Counted from the stretch's first letter, positions 37,040-46,373 are shown. The stretch is DNA of 64,000 bases from Bradyrhizobium erythrophlei (GCF_900129505.1 NZ_LT670818.1:8651001-8715000); one strand, 5' to 3'. Numbers and translations are program-made. Notes: generated by a model not told the origin, from the letters alone.

Positions 37040-37210
37040 GATGCCTACGCTTGGACGGATACGCTGAACCTTGCAGATCAATTCCGCCTTACCGTATACG
37101 ATGCCGCCTACCTTGAGCTTGCGCGGCGAAAAATACGACCACTCGCTACGCTCGACCAGGAACTGCGAACTGCTGCGACTGCCATCGGCATGACAGTGCT
37201 CGGGAACTGA
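37040..37210 (+). pseudogene. VapC (PIN-domain toxin) C-terminal fragment
   Basis: The frame reads WTDTLNLADQFRLTVYDAAYLELARR, then PLATLDQEL and MTVLG, the typical second half of VapC ribonucleases (catalytic Asp in YDAAYLELA). The N-terminal half and any VapB gene are missing, and the fragment abuts the truncated HNH copy C. Confidence 0.75.
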
Positions 37211-37321
37211 ACCCATCACCGTGACATCCACAGCTTCGGAGATGCAGTCGCTTGGTGGGAGAGACGGCCTATCGATCCCGTCGCCACGGCGCGGATGTTC
37301 TGGATTTCAACCGGGAGAATC
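37208..37321 (+). pseudogene. Duplicated 3' end of the ERF-HNH gene (copy C)
   Basis: From 37211 the bases match the end of the ERF-HNH gene (THHRDIH..., ...ARMFWIST) for about 110 bases, with more substitutions than copy B. The flanking sequence after it (37313 onward) is shared with copy B and leads into the 3' end of the secreted metalloprotease gene. Confidence 0.75.
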
Positions 37322-37432
37322 GAAATGAACCGCAACATTGCAACTATCGGCATCAAAAATCAGGCGGTTACAAAAAGTCCGAAGCTTGGCCTTCACGCGC
37401 GGTCTAATACGCTAACGGCGAAACTTACAGCC

Positions 37433-40400
37433 TCATACAAAATGAAAGTCGCTTTGGTAAGCCAGCAACTGCGCGGTGGTGACGTTCTGAATAGTGATCG
37501 TGTCGTGCGCGGCATCCGAAATGATGGCGTTGCCGTGCGCGTCGTCATGGGTCGCTGTCAGCAGAGAGCTTACATCTGCAAAAACTGAGTGGCTGATCTG
37601 GATTGTGTCCGTTGCGGGTTTGAAGTTTGCGATGTTGACCTGGCCGAAATTCGGCGCGAACACGAATGTGTCCTGGCCGGCTGCCACGGAGACATTCAAC
37701 GCGCTGATCGCGGCGACTTGGGCCGCAGCAGTCCCATCCCCCGCGCTCGTGGGAATCGGTTGGCCGGTGGTTGGTAACGCGTAGACAACAAATCCGCCGC
37801 TGCCGTCGCCCGCAAACTTGAAACTATCCTGGGAATAGTTCCCAACGAATTGAAGATTCGCAGTGCTCGTTCCGTCGTTGAGTTCAAGCATGCCGGTAGA
37901 ACTGGTGTAGCTGGAATGCAGCGTGGGGTAGTTCATGCCAGGCAAATCGATCTGATCCGAGCCCGCGAGGGTCCCGTCTCCGGTAAAGCCAACGATATGG
38001 CCGCTGTACGCCGACGGCGTCTCAAGTGTCAGGATGCTTGGCGACCCCGTGAACATCACCGAGTCAGAACTCGCACCGGCCGTTGCGAGCGGTGCGCTCG
38101 TGGGGCTGGGGGGAATGCCGATCATGCCGTCGCCGTTGAGGTCCTGATGGAAGGTGGTCTCGAGGGATTCCAGCGCTGTGCTGGTTCCCGAAACGGCAGG
38201 GATGAGATTCAATTGGTAGTTGCCGTTGCTGTCGGAGCCCCACACCGTGTACAGACCGGTGCCGGGGTCTTTCCACGCAACGTCGTAGCCGCTGCTCACC
38301 TGCACCGCGCCGATCGGTGTCCAGCCACCGAACTCGCCAGCGGTGACGGCCGCGCCAGCATATTTCAATTCAGGGCCGGTCCCACCGCTGTAAAGGTAAA
38401 AATTGTTTCCAATCTGCGTCAGGGCGGTCGATCCGTCGGTCTGCATCACCACTGTGCGAACACCGATCGTGCCGTCGCCGTTCAGGTCCTGATGGAAAGT
38501 GGTCTCCAGCGATTCCAATGCGGAGCTGGCGCCGGATGCTACCCCGATGATATTGGAGATGTAGTTGCCGTTGCTGTCTGCACTCCATACCGTGTATTGA
38601 TCGGCGCCGGGGATCTTCCAGGCTACGTCGTAGCCGCCTGCCGTCTGCTCCGCGCCGATCGGCGTCCAGCCGCCGAACTGGCCGGCCACCACGGCCGCAC
38701 CGCCATAGTTCAGTTCGGGTCCAGTCCCGCTGCTGATGCTATCAAGATAGAAATTATTGCTAACCCCGACCAGACTGGTCGATCCGAACGCCTCAATTAC
38801 GCTGGTAAAAACACCGATCGTGCCGTCGCCGTTCAAGTCCTGATGGAGAGTGGTCTCTAGCGATTCCAGTGCAAAGCTAACGCCGGATACTACCCCGATG
38901 CTATTGGAGACGTAGTTGCCGTTGCTGTCTGCACTCCATACCGTGTATTGATCGGCGCCGGGGATCTTCCAGGCTACGTCGTAGCCGCCTGCCGTCTGCT
39001 CCGCACCGATCGGCGTCCAGCCGCCGAACTGGCCGGCCACCACGGCCGCACCGCCATAGTTCAGTTCGGGTCCAGTCCCGCTGCTGATGCTATCAAGATA
39101 GAAATTATTGCTAACCCCGACCAGACTGGTCGATCCGAACGCCTCAATTACGCTGGTAGAAACACCGATCGTGCCGTCGCCGTTCAGGTCCTGATGGAAA
39201 GTGGTCTCCAGCGATTCCAATGCAAAGCTAACGCCGGATACTACCCCGATGATATTGGAGATGTAGTTGCCGTTACTGTCCGCGCTCCATACCGTGTATT
39301 GATCGGCGCCGGGGATCTTCCAGGCTACGTCGTAGCCGCCCGCCGTCTGCTCCGCGCCGATCGGCGTCCAGCCGCCAAACTGACCTGCTATAACGACCGC
39401 GCCGCCATATTTTAATTCCGGGCCAGACCCGCTGCTGATGCTATTGAGATAAAAGTTATTGCCGACCTCGACCAGCTTGGTCGATCCAAACGCCTCGATC
39501 ACCGTCGTAACAGGCGGCGCTATATGAAAGCCCAACGCATCGAGCAGTTCTTTGTCGACAGTCGTGAGCGTCTGACTCGTACTACCGGTATAGAATTCAT
39601 TGAACGGATCGTTGGGGCCCTGCACACCGCTATTGAGGAAGTCGCTCGGATCTGAGGTTTGGCCGAAGTCGGCCAATTTCGTGTTGCCTCCGTCCGCGGA
39701 AAAATAAGCGGCCGGCGCAGTATTGCCACCCGTGATCAGCCGCGTGCCTGAGCTCGTAAAGCGAAACAAGTCAAAAATATCGGGTTGCGAACCATAGGGC
39801 GGACCGTAAGGGACGCGGCCCATTGCGTGGGTCAACTCATGAAGCGCGACGCCAACCAGCAGGTTCGAATTGATGTCGGTCGCAAAGGTGGCACTGCCGT
39901 CGTCAGTGGTGGTGTCGTTGGCGCCCAGCAACCCCCAAAGCTTCAGCTGCGCGTTCCAGACGGCGACATTGGATTGCCCCTGGATTGATGACCCACTCGG
40001 CAGCGCGTTGAAAATCGTATCGCCCGGCGTCGCGTTGTTGATCAAGTCGGCCTTGACCGACGTATAACTTTCGAACAGGCCACTGTCGGGTCCGGCCGCA
40101 GCCCCGCCGCCAGTGCCACTATAGTCGATTTTTATGTTTACAGTGATCTTGTCGGAAATCGCCGACGTTAGAATCGATGCCGCCTGCTGTATGCCCGCCC
40201 GGAAACTTGCCGGCGCTGCCATTGCTGCGGCATCAAACAAGAGATTGATGATGATGCCGCCGGACGTCAGGGCGACGAGGGAAGTCGGGCCATTTTGAGC
40301 GCTTGAGGATTCGACAGCTTCGCTCGTAAGGACCGGAGTCAAAATCTCCAACGGAGCACTGGTGGACAGATTTCCGCTGCTATTCAGCGCCGGAGGCAGG

Positions 40401-40480
40401 TAACTCGCATAGATCTCGGCCCAGGCGGTATCGAAAAGGCCGTCAAAGGGGTCTTGCGGGTCAGTGATGAATTTGGACAT
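37433..40480 (-). CDS. Large secreted metalloprotease-like repeat protein (probable type I secretion)
   Basis: About 1015 residues. The N-terminal domain (1-320) has a zinc-protease motif HELTHAMG (about 214-221) and lacks a signal peptide. Four tandem repeats of 117 residues follow, each with GQFGGWTPIGAEQTAGGYDVAWK, YTVWSADSNGNY and the Ca-binding-like DLNGDGTIG. The C-terminal 220 residues are Gly/Asp/Ser-rich with ITIQNVT-like strands, as in type I substrates of Bradyrhizobium. It is probably a cell-surface or extracellular protein. A likely start is the ATG 40480, with AAGGAC upstream; a GTG two codons earlier is possible. Fragments of a second copy occur at 27.8 and 30.6 kb. Confidence 0.75.
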   Translation of the reverse strand: MSKFITDPQDPFDGLFDTAWAEIYASYLPPALNSSGNLSTSAPLEILTPVLTSEAVESSSAQNGPTSLVALTSGGIIINLLFDAAAMAAPASFRAGIQQAASILTSAISDKITVNIKIDYSGTGGGAAAGPDSGLFESYTSVKADLINNATPGDTIFNALPSGSSIQGQSNVAVWNAQLKLWGLLGANDTTTDDGSATFATDINSNLLVGVALHELTHAMGRVPYGPPYGSQPDIFDLFRFTSSGTRLITGGNTAPAAYFSADGGNTKLADFGQTSDPSDFLNSGVQGPNDPFNEFYTGSTSQTLTTVDKELLDALGFHIAPPVTTVIEAFGSTKLVEVGNNFYLNSISSGSGPELKYGGAVVIAGQFGGWTPIGAEQTAGGYDVAWKIPGADQYTVWSADSNGNYISNIIGVVSGVSFALESLETTFHQDLNGDGTIGVSTSVIEAFGSTSLVGVSNNFYLDSISSGTGPELNYGGAAVVAGQFGGWTPIGAEQTAGGYDVAWKIPGADQYTVWSADSNGNYVSNSIGVVSGVSFALESLETTLHQDLNGDGTIGVFTSVIEAFGSTSLVGVSNNFYLDSISSGTGPELNYGGAAVVAGQFGGWTPIGAEQTAGGYDVAWKIPGADQYTVWSADSNGNYISNIIGVASGASSALESLETTFHQDLNGDGTIGVRTVVMQTDGSTALTQIGNNFYLYSGGTGPELKYAGAAVTAGEFGGWTPIGAVQVSSGYDVAWKDPGTGLYTVWGSDSNGNYQLNLIPAVSGTSTALESLETTFHQDLNGDGMIGIPPSPTSAPLATAGASSDSVMFTGSPSILTLETPSAYSGHIVGFTGDGTLAGSDQIDLPGMNYPTLHSSYTSSTGMLELNDGTSTANLQFVGNYSQDSFKFAGDGSGGFVVYALPTTGQPIPTSAGDGTAAAQVAAISALNVSVAAGQDTFVFAPNFGQVNIANFKPATDTIQISHSVFADVSSLLTATHDDAHGNAIISDAAHDTITIQNVTTAQLLAYQSDFHFV
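38105..39502 (-). repeat. Four tandem 351-bp (117-residue) repeats
   Basis: Repeat starts fall at about 39502, 39151, 38800 and 38449, exactly 351 bases apart. Repeats 2 and 3 are almost identical in DNA, repeat 1 is slightly diverged and repeat 4 is the most diverged. Each ends with the DLNGDG calcium-binding-like loop. The near identity of the middle copies indicates recent duplication or gene conversion, so copy number could vary between strains. Confidence 0.9.
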
Positions 40481-40571
40481 CGTCACTTAGTCCTTAGACC
40501 TCAACAAGAGTTTTGGGCCATTCAACTGCGTCCAAAAACCCTTTTCGGTGCCCGCAGCCATGAGCGGCATG

Positions 40572-40757
40572 CTAATATTGACCGTGTCCACATGCGGAAC
40601 ATTTAAAAAAGACACCAGCTATTGAGCCAACAAGCATGACGACAAATACTGCAATGGCGACCCGGCCGACAAGCCTCGACATTCGATCAATTTTAGCGTG
40701 CCGCACGAGCGCTTCGACACATTTCTTTTTGATCATTTGATCGTTAGCATGTTCCAT
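40572..40757 (-). CDS. Small hypothetical membrane protein
   Basis: 61 codons: charged N-terminus (MEHANDQMIKKK), one hydrophobic helix (VAIAVFVVMLVGSIAGVFF) and a short tail with CSAC. It lies just upstream of the secreted protein gene on the same strand. No family recognised; low confidence. Confidence 0.35.
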   Translation of the reverse strand: MEHANDQMIKKKCVEALVRHAKIDRMSRLVGRVAIAVFVVMLVGSIAGVFFKCSACGHGQY

Positions 40758-40857
40758 AACTTCGCGCGCTGCCTCGCGTTCTTGATAGCTCCCAGAGACC
40801 TAACATACCAGTTCCAGACGATCCAGATAATCCAGTCAGCTTTGGTCACGGTAGGAC

Positions 40858-40947
40858 GAGGATTTCTCCTCGACCACCGGGTCACCGGAGGCGGTCGCCC
40901 GCCCCCGGTTCCCACAAATCGTGGCGTGCGGATTTCCGCACCACGCT
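40858..40947 (-). ncRNA. Group II intron-like 3' end (domain V and VI)
   Basis: On the minus strand 40947-40917 folds as domain V: AGCGTGG, TGCGG, a GAAA-type loop, CCGCA, a 2-nt CG bulge, CCACG. It is followed by a perfect 11-bp hairpin (40884-40894 with 40899-40909) and a GAGGA-loop-TCCTC hairpin, ending in CCTAC. No maturase gene or domain I is recognisable upstream on that strand, so it is a remnant if it is an intron. Confidence 0.4.
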
Positions 40948-41474
40948 AACATTTCAAGTTTCGTTTCCATGGTCAGCTGATCTTCTCTTAGAATGACCGG
41001 ACGCCATACAAGACTCGGTTCGCGGCTGCTCGCAGGCTTTGCTGCTGGCCGTCATCGCAGAGGGCAGACTTCAACGCGCTAAAAGGCGCAACCCGCACAG
41101 ATCCCGACGGGCGCTGCTAACGCACCGGGCTGCTCCCTCGAGTCAGACTGAGCAATGGCGGCTTCATTCGATTACCCGATCGGAACAGTTCCAACGGCGT
41201 CTGCTGACCGCGCACACCGCGACTTGCGAGCCGACGCGCGAAAGACCTGGCGGCGGGAGTTAAAGGAATTTGCTGAGCATGCCAAGGCAGGGCAAGCTCC
41301 CGGTCCGTTTGTAGCAGCAAACGGGTGCGGGGAGACTGTGCCCATTGGTTGGGCATCGTCGAGAGAGAATTGGCCTGAAGTGGACGTCTCCGGCAATTGT
41401 GATTCTGGGTAGATCCGCCGCAGAAATATGTTAACGCATCCGCACTGTCAGCTACCGTCAAATTCGGAGATAAA
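40948..41474. other. Gene-poor stretch before the ligase
   Basis: About 520 bases. A plus frame 41155-41412 (85 codons, MAASFDYPIG start) has no recognised motif and is left out. The ligase promoter should lie here. Confidence 0.35.
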
Positions 41475-42749
41475 ATGAAGGCAAAGAGTTTGCCCGAAAG
41501 ACTGTTGATTGGCCGTCAGATTGCCGCGGTAGCAACCGCGTTCATGATTCCCGTGAGTACCAGCGGACAAGCAATCGCACTGTCAATTTTCATTTTACTC
41601 GTCGCTCTAACAGTAAAGCGCGAGGAGTGGCTGGTTACCTTCGCGACGCCCGCAGCGGCCATTCCGGTTGGTCTATTCGTGCTAATATTGATTGGCATGT
41701 CGTGGTCGCCAACCCCGTTCGCCCCCGGGGGCGGTTTAGTGCACTATGCAAAATTGTTGGTCATCCCGATTGCGATGGCGTCTTCTTTCACGCCGCGGCA
41801 GGCCCTTCAAATCGGCTACGGGTTTTTGGCGGGATGTCTTGTGGTCCTAGTCCTTTCTTTTTTGTCTTTCTTCATACTTCTACCGCCCCCGTTTCGCCAC
41901 GCGATGGACGGAGTGCCGCTGAAAGACAATGCCGTTCAAAGCGGATGTTTTGCGCTGTGCGCCTTCGCGCTGGCTTTGGGAGGGGTCAGCGTGTGGGTTG
42001 GGGGAAATCGGCGGCGTGCAGCTGCAATGATTATCTTGGCATTAGTATTCCTTGCGGACATCTTCATGATTTTCATCTCGAAGACCGGGGTCCTTATGAC
42101 GGCAGCACTTATTGGGTTGTTTGTCGTACATGTTGAGGGTTGGAGACGGTCACTGTTGATCGCGGCGCCGATCGCACTTGTCGTCGCGATTGCGCTTTGG
42201 TCGTCGGTTCCAGCACAGCGTCGTTTGGCAGAAATTGCGACCGATATACATGCCGTCGACGGTGACAAAGCGAGTTCCGAAGCAACCCTCTCGACAGCGA
42301 GCCGGCTCGACTTCTGGAGCAAAGCTGTCGAATTCATTAAGGAAGCCCCGTTGTTTGGTCACGGCACTGGCAGCACGAAATCGCTGTATCAGTCTCTCGA
42401 GGCTACCAGGCCGTCTCCATATGGCGAGGCAGTGCCCGACCCGCACAATCAGTTTTTTGCGATCGCTATTCAGGTCGGTCTGGTAGGCGGCGTGATACTA
42501 CTCGTTATGTGGGCCGTGCATTTTTCAATGTTTATCGGCCGTGGTTTCGCAAGCGCGATCGGGCAGGCGATCGTCATACAGAACTTCATCGGGTCGCTTT
42601 TCAACAGTCACCTATCGACCGTAACGCAGGGAATGCTGTATTGTTTGGCTGTTGGCTTGCTTGGAGGCATTGTGCAGCGAGCGCGTCGCCGACAATTGAT
42701 CGCTGAAAGTCCGTCCAGCCAGCTTAAAAGCAACCCACAAAATGAATGA
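41475..42749 (+). CDS. O-antigen ligase/polymerase family (WaaL/Wzy-like)
   Basis: 424 residues with about eleven transmembrane segments and the Wzy_C signature: a periplasmic loop with FWSKAVEFIKEAPLFGHGTGST and PDPHNQFFAIAIQVGLVGG (conserved His). The family ligates lipid-linked O-antigen to lipid A-core or polymerises repeat units in the periplasm. Since the exporter here is of ABC type, ligation is the likelier role. It is coupled (8-base overlap) with the FkbM methyltransferase. Confidence 0.85.
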   Translation: MKAKSLPERLLIGRQIAAVATAFMIPVSTSGQAIALSIFILLVALTVKREEWLVTFATPAAAIPVGLFVLILIGMSWSPTPFAPGGGLVHYAKLLVIPIAMASSFTPRQALQIGYGFLAGCLVVLVLSFLSFFILLPPPFRHAMDGVPLKDNAVQSGCFALCAFALALGGVSVWVGGNRRRAAAMIILALVFLADIFMIFISKTGVLMTAALIGLFVVHVEGWRRSLLIAAPIALVVAIALWSSVPAQRRLAEIATDIHAVDGDKASSEATLSTASRLDFWSKAVEFIKEAPLFGHGTGSTKSLYQSLEATRPSPYGEAVPDPHNQFFAIAIQVGLVGGVILLVMWAVHFSMFIGRGFASAIGQAIVIQNFIGSLFNSHLSTVTQGMLYCLAVGLLGGIVQRARRRQLIAESPSSQLKSNPQNE

Positions 42750-43533
42750 TATGGCCTCGCGATTGACTTTTATCGACAATGCGCATTTTTTAATTCGGTG
42801 CCTACGTTATCGTTTTCGGACCGAAAAGCTGCAAATCAAGACGATGATGGGGCTCCTTCTGAAGGGCGCGACGGTGCTGGATATCGGGGCAAACCACGGA
42901 ATCTATTGTTTCTGGATGATGCGGGTGGTTGGACCTTCGGGCGACGTCATCGCGTTCGAACCGCAACCCGAGATGTGCGACGGCATTGAACGTCAGAAAC
43001 TTCGATTTAATTGGTCGAATCTTCGAGTGATCAACGTCGCCTTATCGGATTTGGAGGGGCAAAAGAGTCTATCGCGACAAAGGATCGGCGACGGAAGCGC
43101 GACCCTCGAAGCGACGCGTCGTCGTAACACGGATGCGACGCTCAAGGTCCAGGCAACCAAATTGGACACGATTGCCGACGAAACATTCTCGAAATTGAAA
43201 TTCATTAAATGCGATGTGGAAGGGCACGAACGTAACGTGTTTTTGGGTGGCGAACAGACGATCCGACGCTATCGACCGGTAGTACAATTCGAGAGTACGG
43301 TTACAGACCCAAAAACACAGGATATCTTTCAATTTTTCCGCGGTCTCGGATACTCAGGGGTGCTTTTATTAGGAAACACGTACCTTCATTATTCCAATCC
43401 TGACAACGTTCCTCACTACAAGTTTGGGATGGTAGGCCATCGTGATTTTCTATTTTTTCCGCCGGAATCGATCGGGACGACGATCCCGACCAATCTGTCG
43501 CGACAATTTCCGCAGAGCGCTCTCGATTTTTAG
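42742..43533 (+). CDS. FkbM-family SAM methyltransferase
   Basis: 263 residues: SAM motif I TVLDIGANHGIYCFWM, DVIAFEPQPEM, INVALSD, then the FkbM-typical KLDTIAD and FIKCDVEGHERNVFLGGEQTI. Probably methylates a hydroxyl of a polysaccharide sugar. The start overlaps the end of the ligase gene. Confidence 0.92.
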   Translation: MNDMASRLTFIDNAHFLIRCLRYRFRTEKLQIKTMMGLLLKGATVLDIGANHGIYCFWMMRVVGPSGDVIAFEPQPEMCDGIERQKLRFNWSNLRVINVALSDLEGQKSLSRQRIGDGSATLEATRRRNTDATLKVQATKLDTIADETFSKLKFIKCDVEGHERNVFLGGEQTIRRYRPVVQFESTVTDPKTQDIFQFFRGLGYSGVLLLGNTYLHYSNPDNVPHYKFGMVGHRDFLFFPPESIGTTIPTNLSRQFPQSALDF

Positions 43534-43801
43534 GGCGAAAGATCGACCACTATGCATTGCCGGATCGGTTGTGATCTCCACGAGCATCGGCAGCGACAAG
43601 TGCTCCCTTGATCGCGACGGCGCGGCGCGGTGCTTGATCGTAAGGAGATATCCAGCGAACAGCCGCAGCGGGCGAGGCTCTCCCCTCAGCCACAGCCAGC
43701 GCACCTCCGGTCAACCCGATTAATCGCTTGTGTTTCAACACAGACCACGGTTTATCCTTTTCCAGAGAGCACCATCGGATGAAGGCAACGCAGAGGCTCG
43801 G

Positions 43802-44914
43802 ATGCACAGCGTTCTGATCACCGGCGGAGCGGGTTTCATCGGCCAGAACCTGGTGCATGCCTGGCGCACCGCGCGTCCGGACGACCGGTTGACCGTCATC
43901 GATGCGATGACCTACGCAGCCAACGTCCGAAGCCTGGAGCTGCTGATCGCCGATCGCAGCATCCACTTTGTCAGGGGCGATATCCGGGATGCGGAGCTGA
44001 TACGACGCCTGTTCGACGAGCATAGATTCACCCGGGTCGCCCACCTCGCCGCCGAATCGCACGTCGACCGGTCCATCGTCGATCCCGAGGCCTTCCTGCA
44101 GACCAATGTGCTCGGCACCTTCACTCTGCTCCATGCGGCGCTGGACGCATGGCGCGCGTCGGGCGTGATCGATCGCGCGCGCTTTCTTCACGTGTCGACC
44201 GACGAGGTCTATGGCTCGCTTGAGCCGAACTATTCCGCCTTTTCGGAATCCTCGCCGTACCGTCCCAACTCGCCCTATGCCGCAAGCAAGGCGGCGGGCG
44301 ACCATCTGGTGCGCTCATACGTTTCGACGTATGGGATGCCGGCGCTGATAACCAATTGCTCGAACAATTATGGTCCTTACCAGCATCCCGAAAAGCTGAT
44401 CCCGCTGATGATCATTCACGCACTGAAGGGCAAGCCGCTGCCGATTTATGGCGACGGCTCCAACGTCCGCGACTGGCTGCATGTATCCGATCATTGCGAG
44501 GCGCTGATCAGCGTGATCGAGCAGGGCCGCATCGGGGAAACCTACAATATCGGCGGGGGCAACGAACGCAACAACCGCGAAGTGGTCAGACTGATTTGCG
44601 ACACGATCGACCGGGCCTTTGCAGCCGATAGGGCCCTCGCGGCGCGTTTTCCATCCTGTCCGGCGGCGTCAGGGACGAGCTGCCGTACGCTGATTTCCCA
44701 CGTGACCGACAGGCCGGGCCACGATCACCGTTATGCGATCGACGCCACGAAGCTCAAAACCGAAATCGGCAACCAATGCAGCGTCGGCTTCGAAACCGGA
44801 CTGCTTCAGACCGTTCGCTGGTACCTCGACCGGGAGGATTGGTGGCGCGACGTGATCAGCGGCGCCTATCAGGTTTGGATCGACAAGAATTACGGCTTTC
44901 GGATCGAGATATAG
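43802..44914 (+). CDS. rfbB: dTDP-glucose 4,6-dehydratase
   Basis: Makes dTDP-4-keto-6-deoxyglucose, precursor of dTDP-rhamnose and other deoxy sugars. About 370 residues with TGGAGFIGQNLV, HLAAESHVDRSI, the catalytic STDEVYGSLEP, YAASKAAGDHLVRSY and NCSNNYGPYQHPEKLIPLMI. The start ATG at 43802 (MHSVLITGG) fits the family; the frame upstream to 43730 is not protein-like. An insertion of about 20 residues (FAADRALAARFPSCPAASG) near residue 280 exceeds typical RmlB. The later steps RmlC/D and RmlA are not in the window. Confidence 0.92.
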   Translation: MHSVLITGGAGFIGQNLVHAWRTARPDDRLTVIDAMTYAANVRSLELLIADRSIHFVRGDIRDAELIRRLFDEHRFTRVAHLAAESHVDRSIVDPEAFLQTNVLGTFTLLHAALDAWRASGVIDRARFLHVSTDEVYGSLEPNYSAFSESSPYRPNSPYAASKAAGDHLVRSYVSTYGMPALITNCSNNYGPYQHPEKLIPLMIIHALKGKPLPIYGDGSNVRDWLHVSDHCEALISVIEQGRIGETYNIGGGNERNNREVVRLICDTIDRAFAADRALAARFPSCPAASGTSCRTLISHVTDRPGHDHRYAIDATKLKTEIGNQCSVGFETGLLQTVRWYLDREDWWRDVISGAYQVWIDKNYGFRIEI

Positions 44915-45253
44915 AATAATTAGGACGGCGTAAGCGCTGCCGCGATGATTGAATCGCCGTCTGTACCGCGTGCACAAAATCGCTGGCGAAGGCCTGATCG
45001 ACATCTGCTTGCTGGTGGGTCGGCGTGGTATAGTCTAGACAGATGCCGGCCTGCCCGGAATCGGCCGCCTCGAAAAGAATCTACCCCTGAAGGTGGATGC
45101 GCCGCGAGAACTGAAACTCGCTTTTGTGGGCTGATCCGGAATCGACCGCAGCGGCTCCAGGGATCATTTTGAAGCGTTTTCCTCACGCGAACCGGTACCC
45201 GCTTCGGTCAAGAACGCGATGCCGTTGACCTAAACGCGTCAGCCGGGGTTAGC
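44915..45253. other. Boundary between polysaccharide and T2SS regions
   Basis: About 340 bases between convergent rfbB and gspN-like genes. I see no protein-like frame and no clear terminator. Confidence 0.4.
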
Positions 45254-45955
45254 TCAGAGGCCGTCCGATTCGCCGTTCTTCGGTGTCGAGCGTGGGACGA
45301 CGAAGGGCGCGTAGGAGGTGTTGCCGCCGGCGGCCGCCGGGACCACCAGTCCGGGTGCCGCCACAGCGCCGGCAACCCCCGCAGGACCGTCCTGACGCTT
45401 GAGGCTCAGGATTTCGGTGCGCTCGGCCTTCTTGAAAGTCGCTTCGCGGGGCGCCACCGCGCTTAGCTCCCAGCCGGCATGGCTTTCGCCCAGGTGCAGC
45501 CGGACAATCTTCTGGTTGGTCTGATCGAGGAAAACCGCAATGGCGTCGCCTTCCCCGACCACGGCCCCGATCAGCGCCAAGGAGGGCCGTTCCGGCGCTG
45601 CGGCTTTCTGGGGAGGCGGCACACTGGCCTGATCGACCGGTGGAGCAACCACGGCGCGCGGCGCCGGCCTCCGGGACGCCGAGAAGATGGGGCGCTCCTG
45701 GGTGGCCGTCAGGACCGAGAGCGGGATGGCCCATAGCGGGTTTCCACTCGGCAGCGGCCCGGCCCCTTCCCGGCTCGGTCCCGAGATCGGCTTCACGCTG
45801 CCGAGGTCCACGGTATCGGGCCCCCTTCCGGCCGTGTCGTCGGGCAGGATGTCCAGCGTAGCCGAGGTCGCAGCCCACGCCTGCGGCATTGGGCCGGCCG
45901 TCAGCGCCCCCGCGGAAAGCAGGGTCAAACCGAGAATTTTGAGCCACCTGAGCAT
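45254..45955 (-). CDS. gspN: Type II secretion system protein N-like
   Basis: About 233 residues: signal-like N-terminus (MLRWLKILGLTLLSAGALTAG), a Pro-rich segment, and the motif NPLWAIPLSVLTATQERPIFSASRRP followed by a small beta domain (LIGAVVGEGDAIAVFLDQ), the pattern of rhizobial GspN/GspC-like proteins. It probably links inner-membrane and secretin parts in the periplasm. ATG at 45955 has GGGGA upstream. Its minus-strand position behind gspM is interrupted by about 1 kb containing brnTA on the other strand. Confidence 0.7.
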   Translation of the reverse strand: MLRWLKILGLTLLSAGALTAGPMPQAWAATSATLDILPDDTAGRGPDTVDLGSVKPISGPSREGAGPLPSGNPLWAIPLSVLTATQERPIFSASRRPAPRAVVAPPVDQASVPPPQKAAAPERPSLALIGAVVGEGDAIAVFLDQTNQKIVRLHLGESHAGWELSAVAPREATFKKAERTEILSLKRQDGPAGVAGAVAAPGLVVPAAAGGNTSYAPFVVPRSTPKNGESDGL

Positions 45956-46185
45956 GTCAGTCCCCAGCCCCCCTTGGCGAATTTGCACGCGAGCCTAACC
46001 CCAACCACCCTCTCCATCAACACGGTCCGACTCAACGTCAGGCTGCCAACGCTTGATGGCTTAAGTGGCTCGGACGAAAGGTATTTCGTGAACTTTCCAA
46101 CCCCGCCGACCAGGCAAATGTTGCCAAACGGTCACGTCGACAAAAATACCAAACTGCGGGCCCTCCGACAGCTTCGCAAAATCAG

Positions 46186-46341
46186 CCCGTTCGCGCGACC
46201 GGTGCAGCGCTGGTCAGCGCCGAAATGAAGTGGCTAAAGGGCTTCTCGCTGACCGCCACATTCGAAGGCGAATTCTCCGGCAACCTCACGAGCCAAATAC
46301 GCTTGGTGAATTTACGCTTGGTGAATTCGGGCACCCCTTGA
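46186..46341 (+). pseudogene. Autotransporter beta-barrel fragment
   Basis: The frame reads PVRATGAALVSAEMKWLKGF then SLTATFEGEFSGNLTSQ, which resembles the last strands of autotransporter barrels in Bradyrhizobium (AEMKWL...ATFEGEFS). It lacks the rest of the gene and ends in a 15-bp tandem repeat (about 46299-46328) before the stop. A remnant. Confidence 0.5.
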
Positions 46342-46370
46342 CGGCACCTTATATTGTAGCTACAATATAA
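46338..46370 (+). promoter_or_regulatory. brnTA promoter with overlapping palindromic operator
   Basis: -35 TTGACG (46338-46343), 17-base spacer, -10 TACAAT (46361-46366). A perfect 22-bp palindrome at 46349-46370 (TTATATTGTAG and its complement) covers the spacer and -10. Transcription should start about 46373, next to the GTG at 46374, so the message is probably leaderless. BrnA antitoxins are known to repress their own promoter. Confidence 0.75.
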
Positions 46371-46373
46371 AGT

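Noticed and set aside
41155..41412. 85-codon plus frame (MAASFDYPIG)
   Set aside because: No recognisable motif, no ribosome site; overlapping frames are equally long.
45974..46228. 84-codon plus frame before brnT
   Set aside because: Overlaps the autotransporter fragment in another frame and has no motif.
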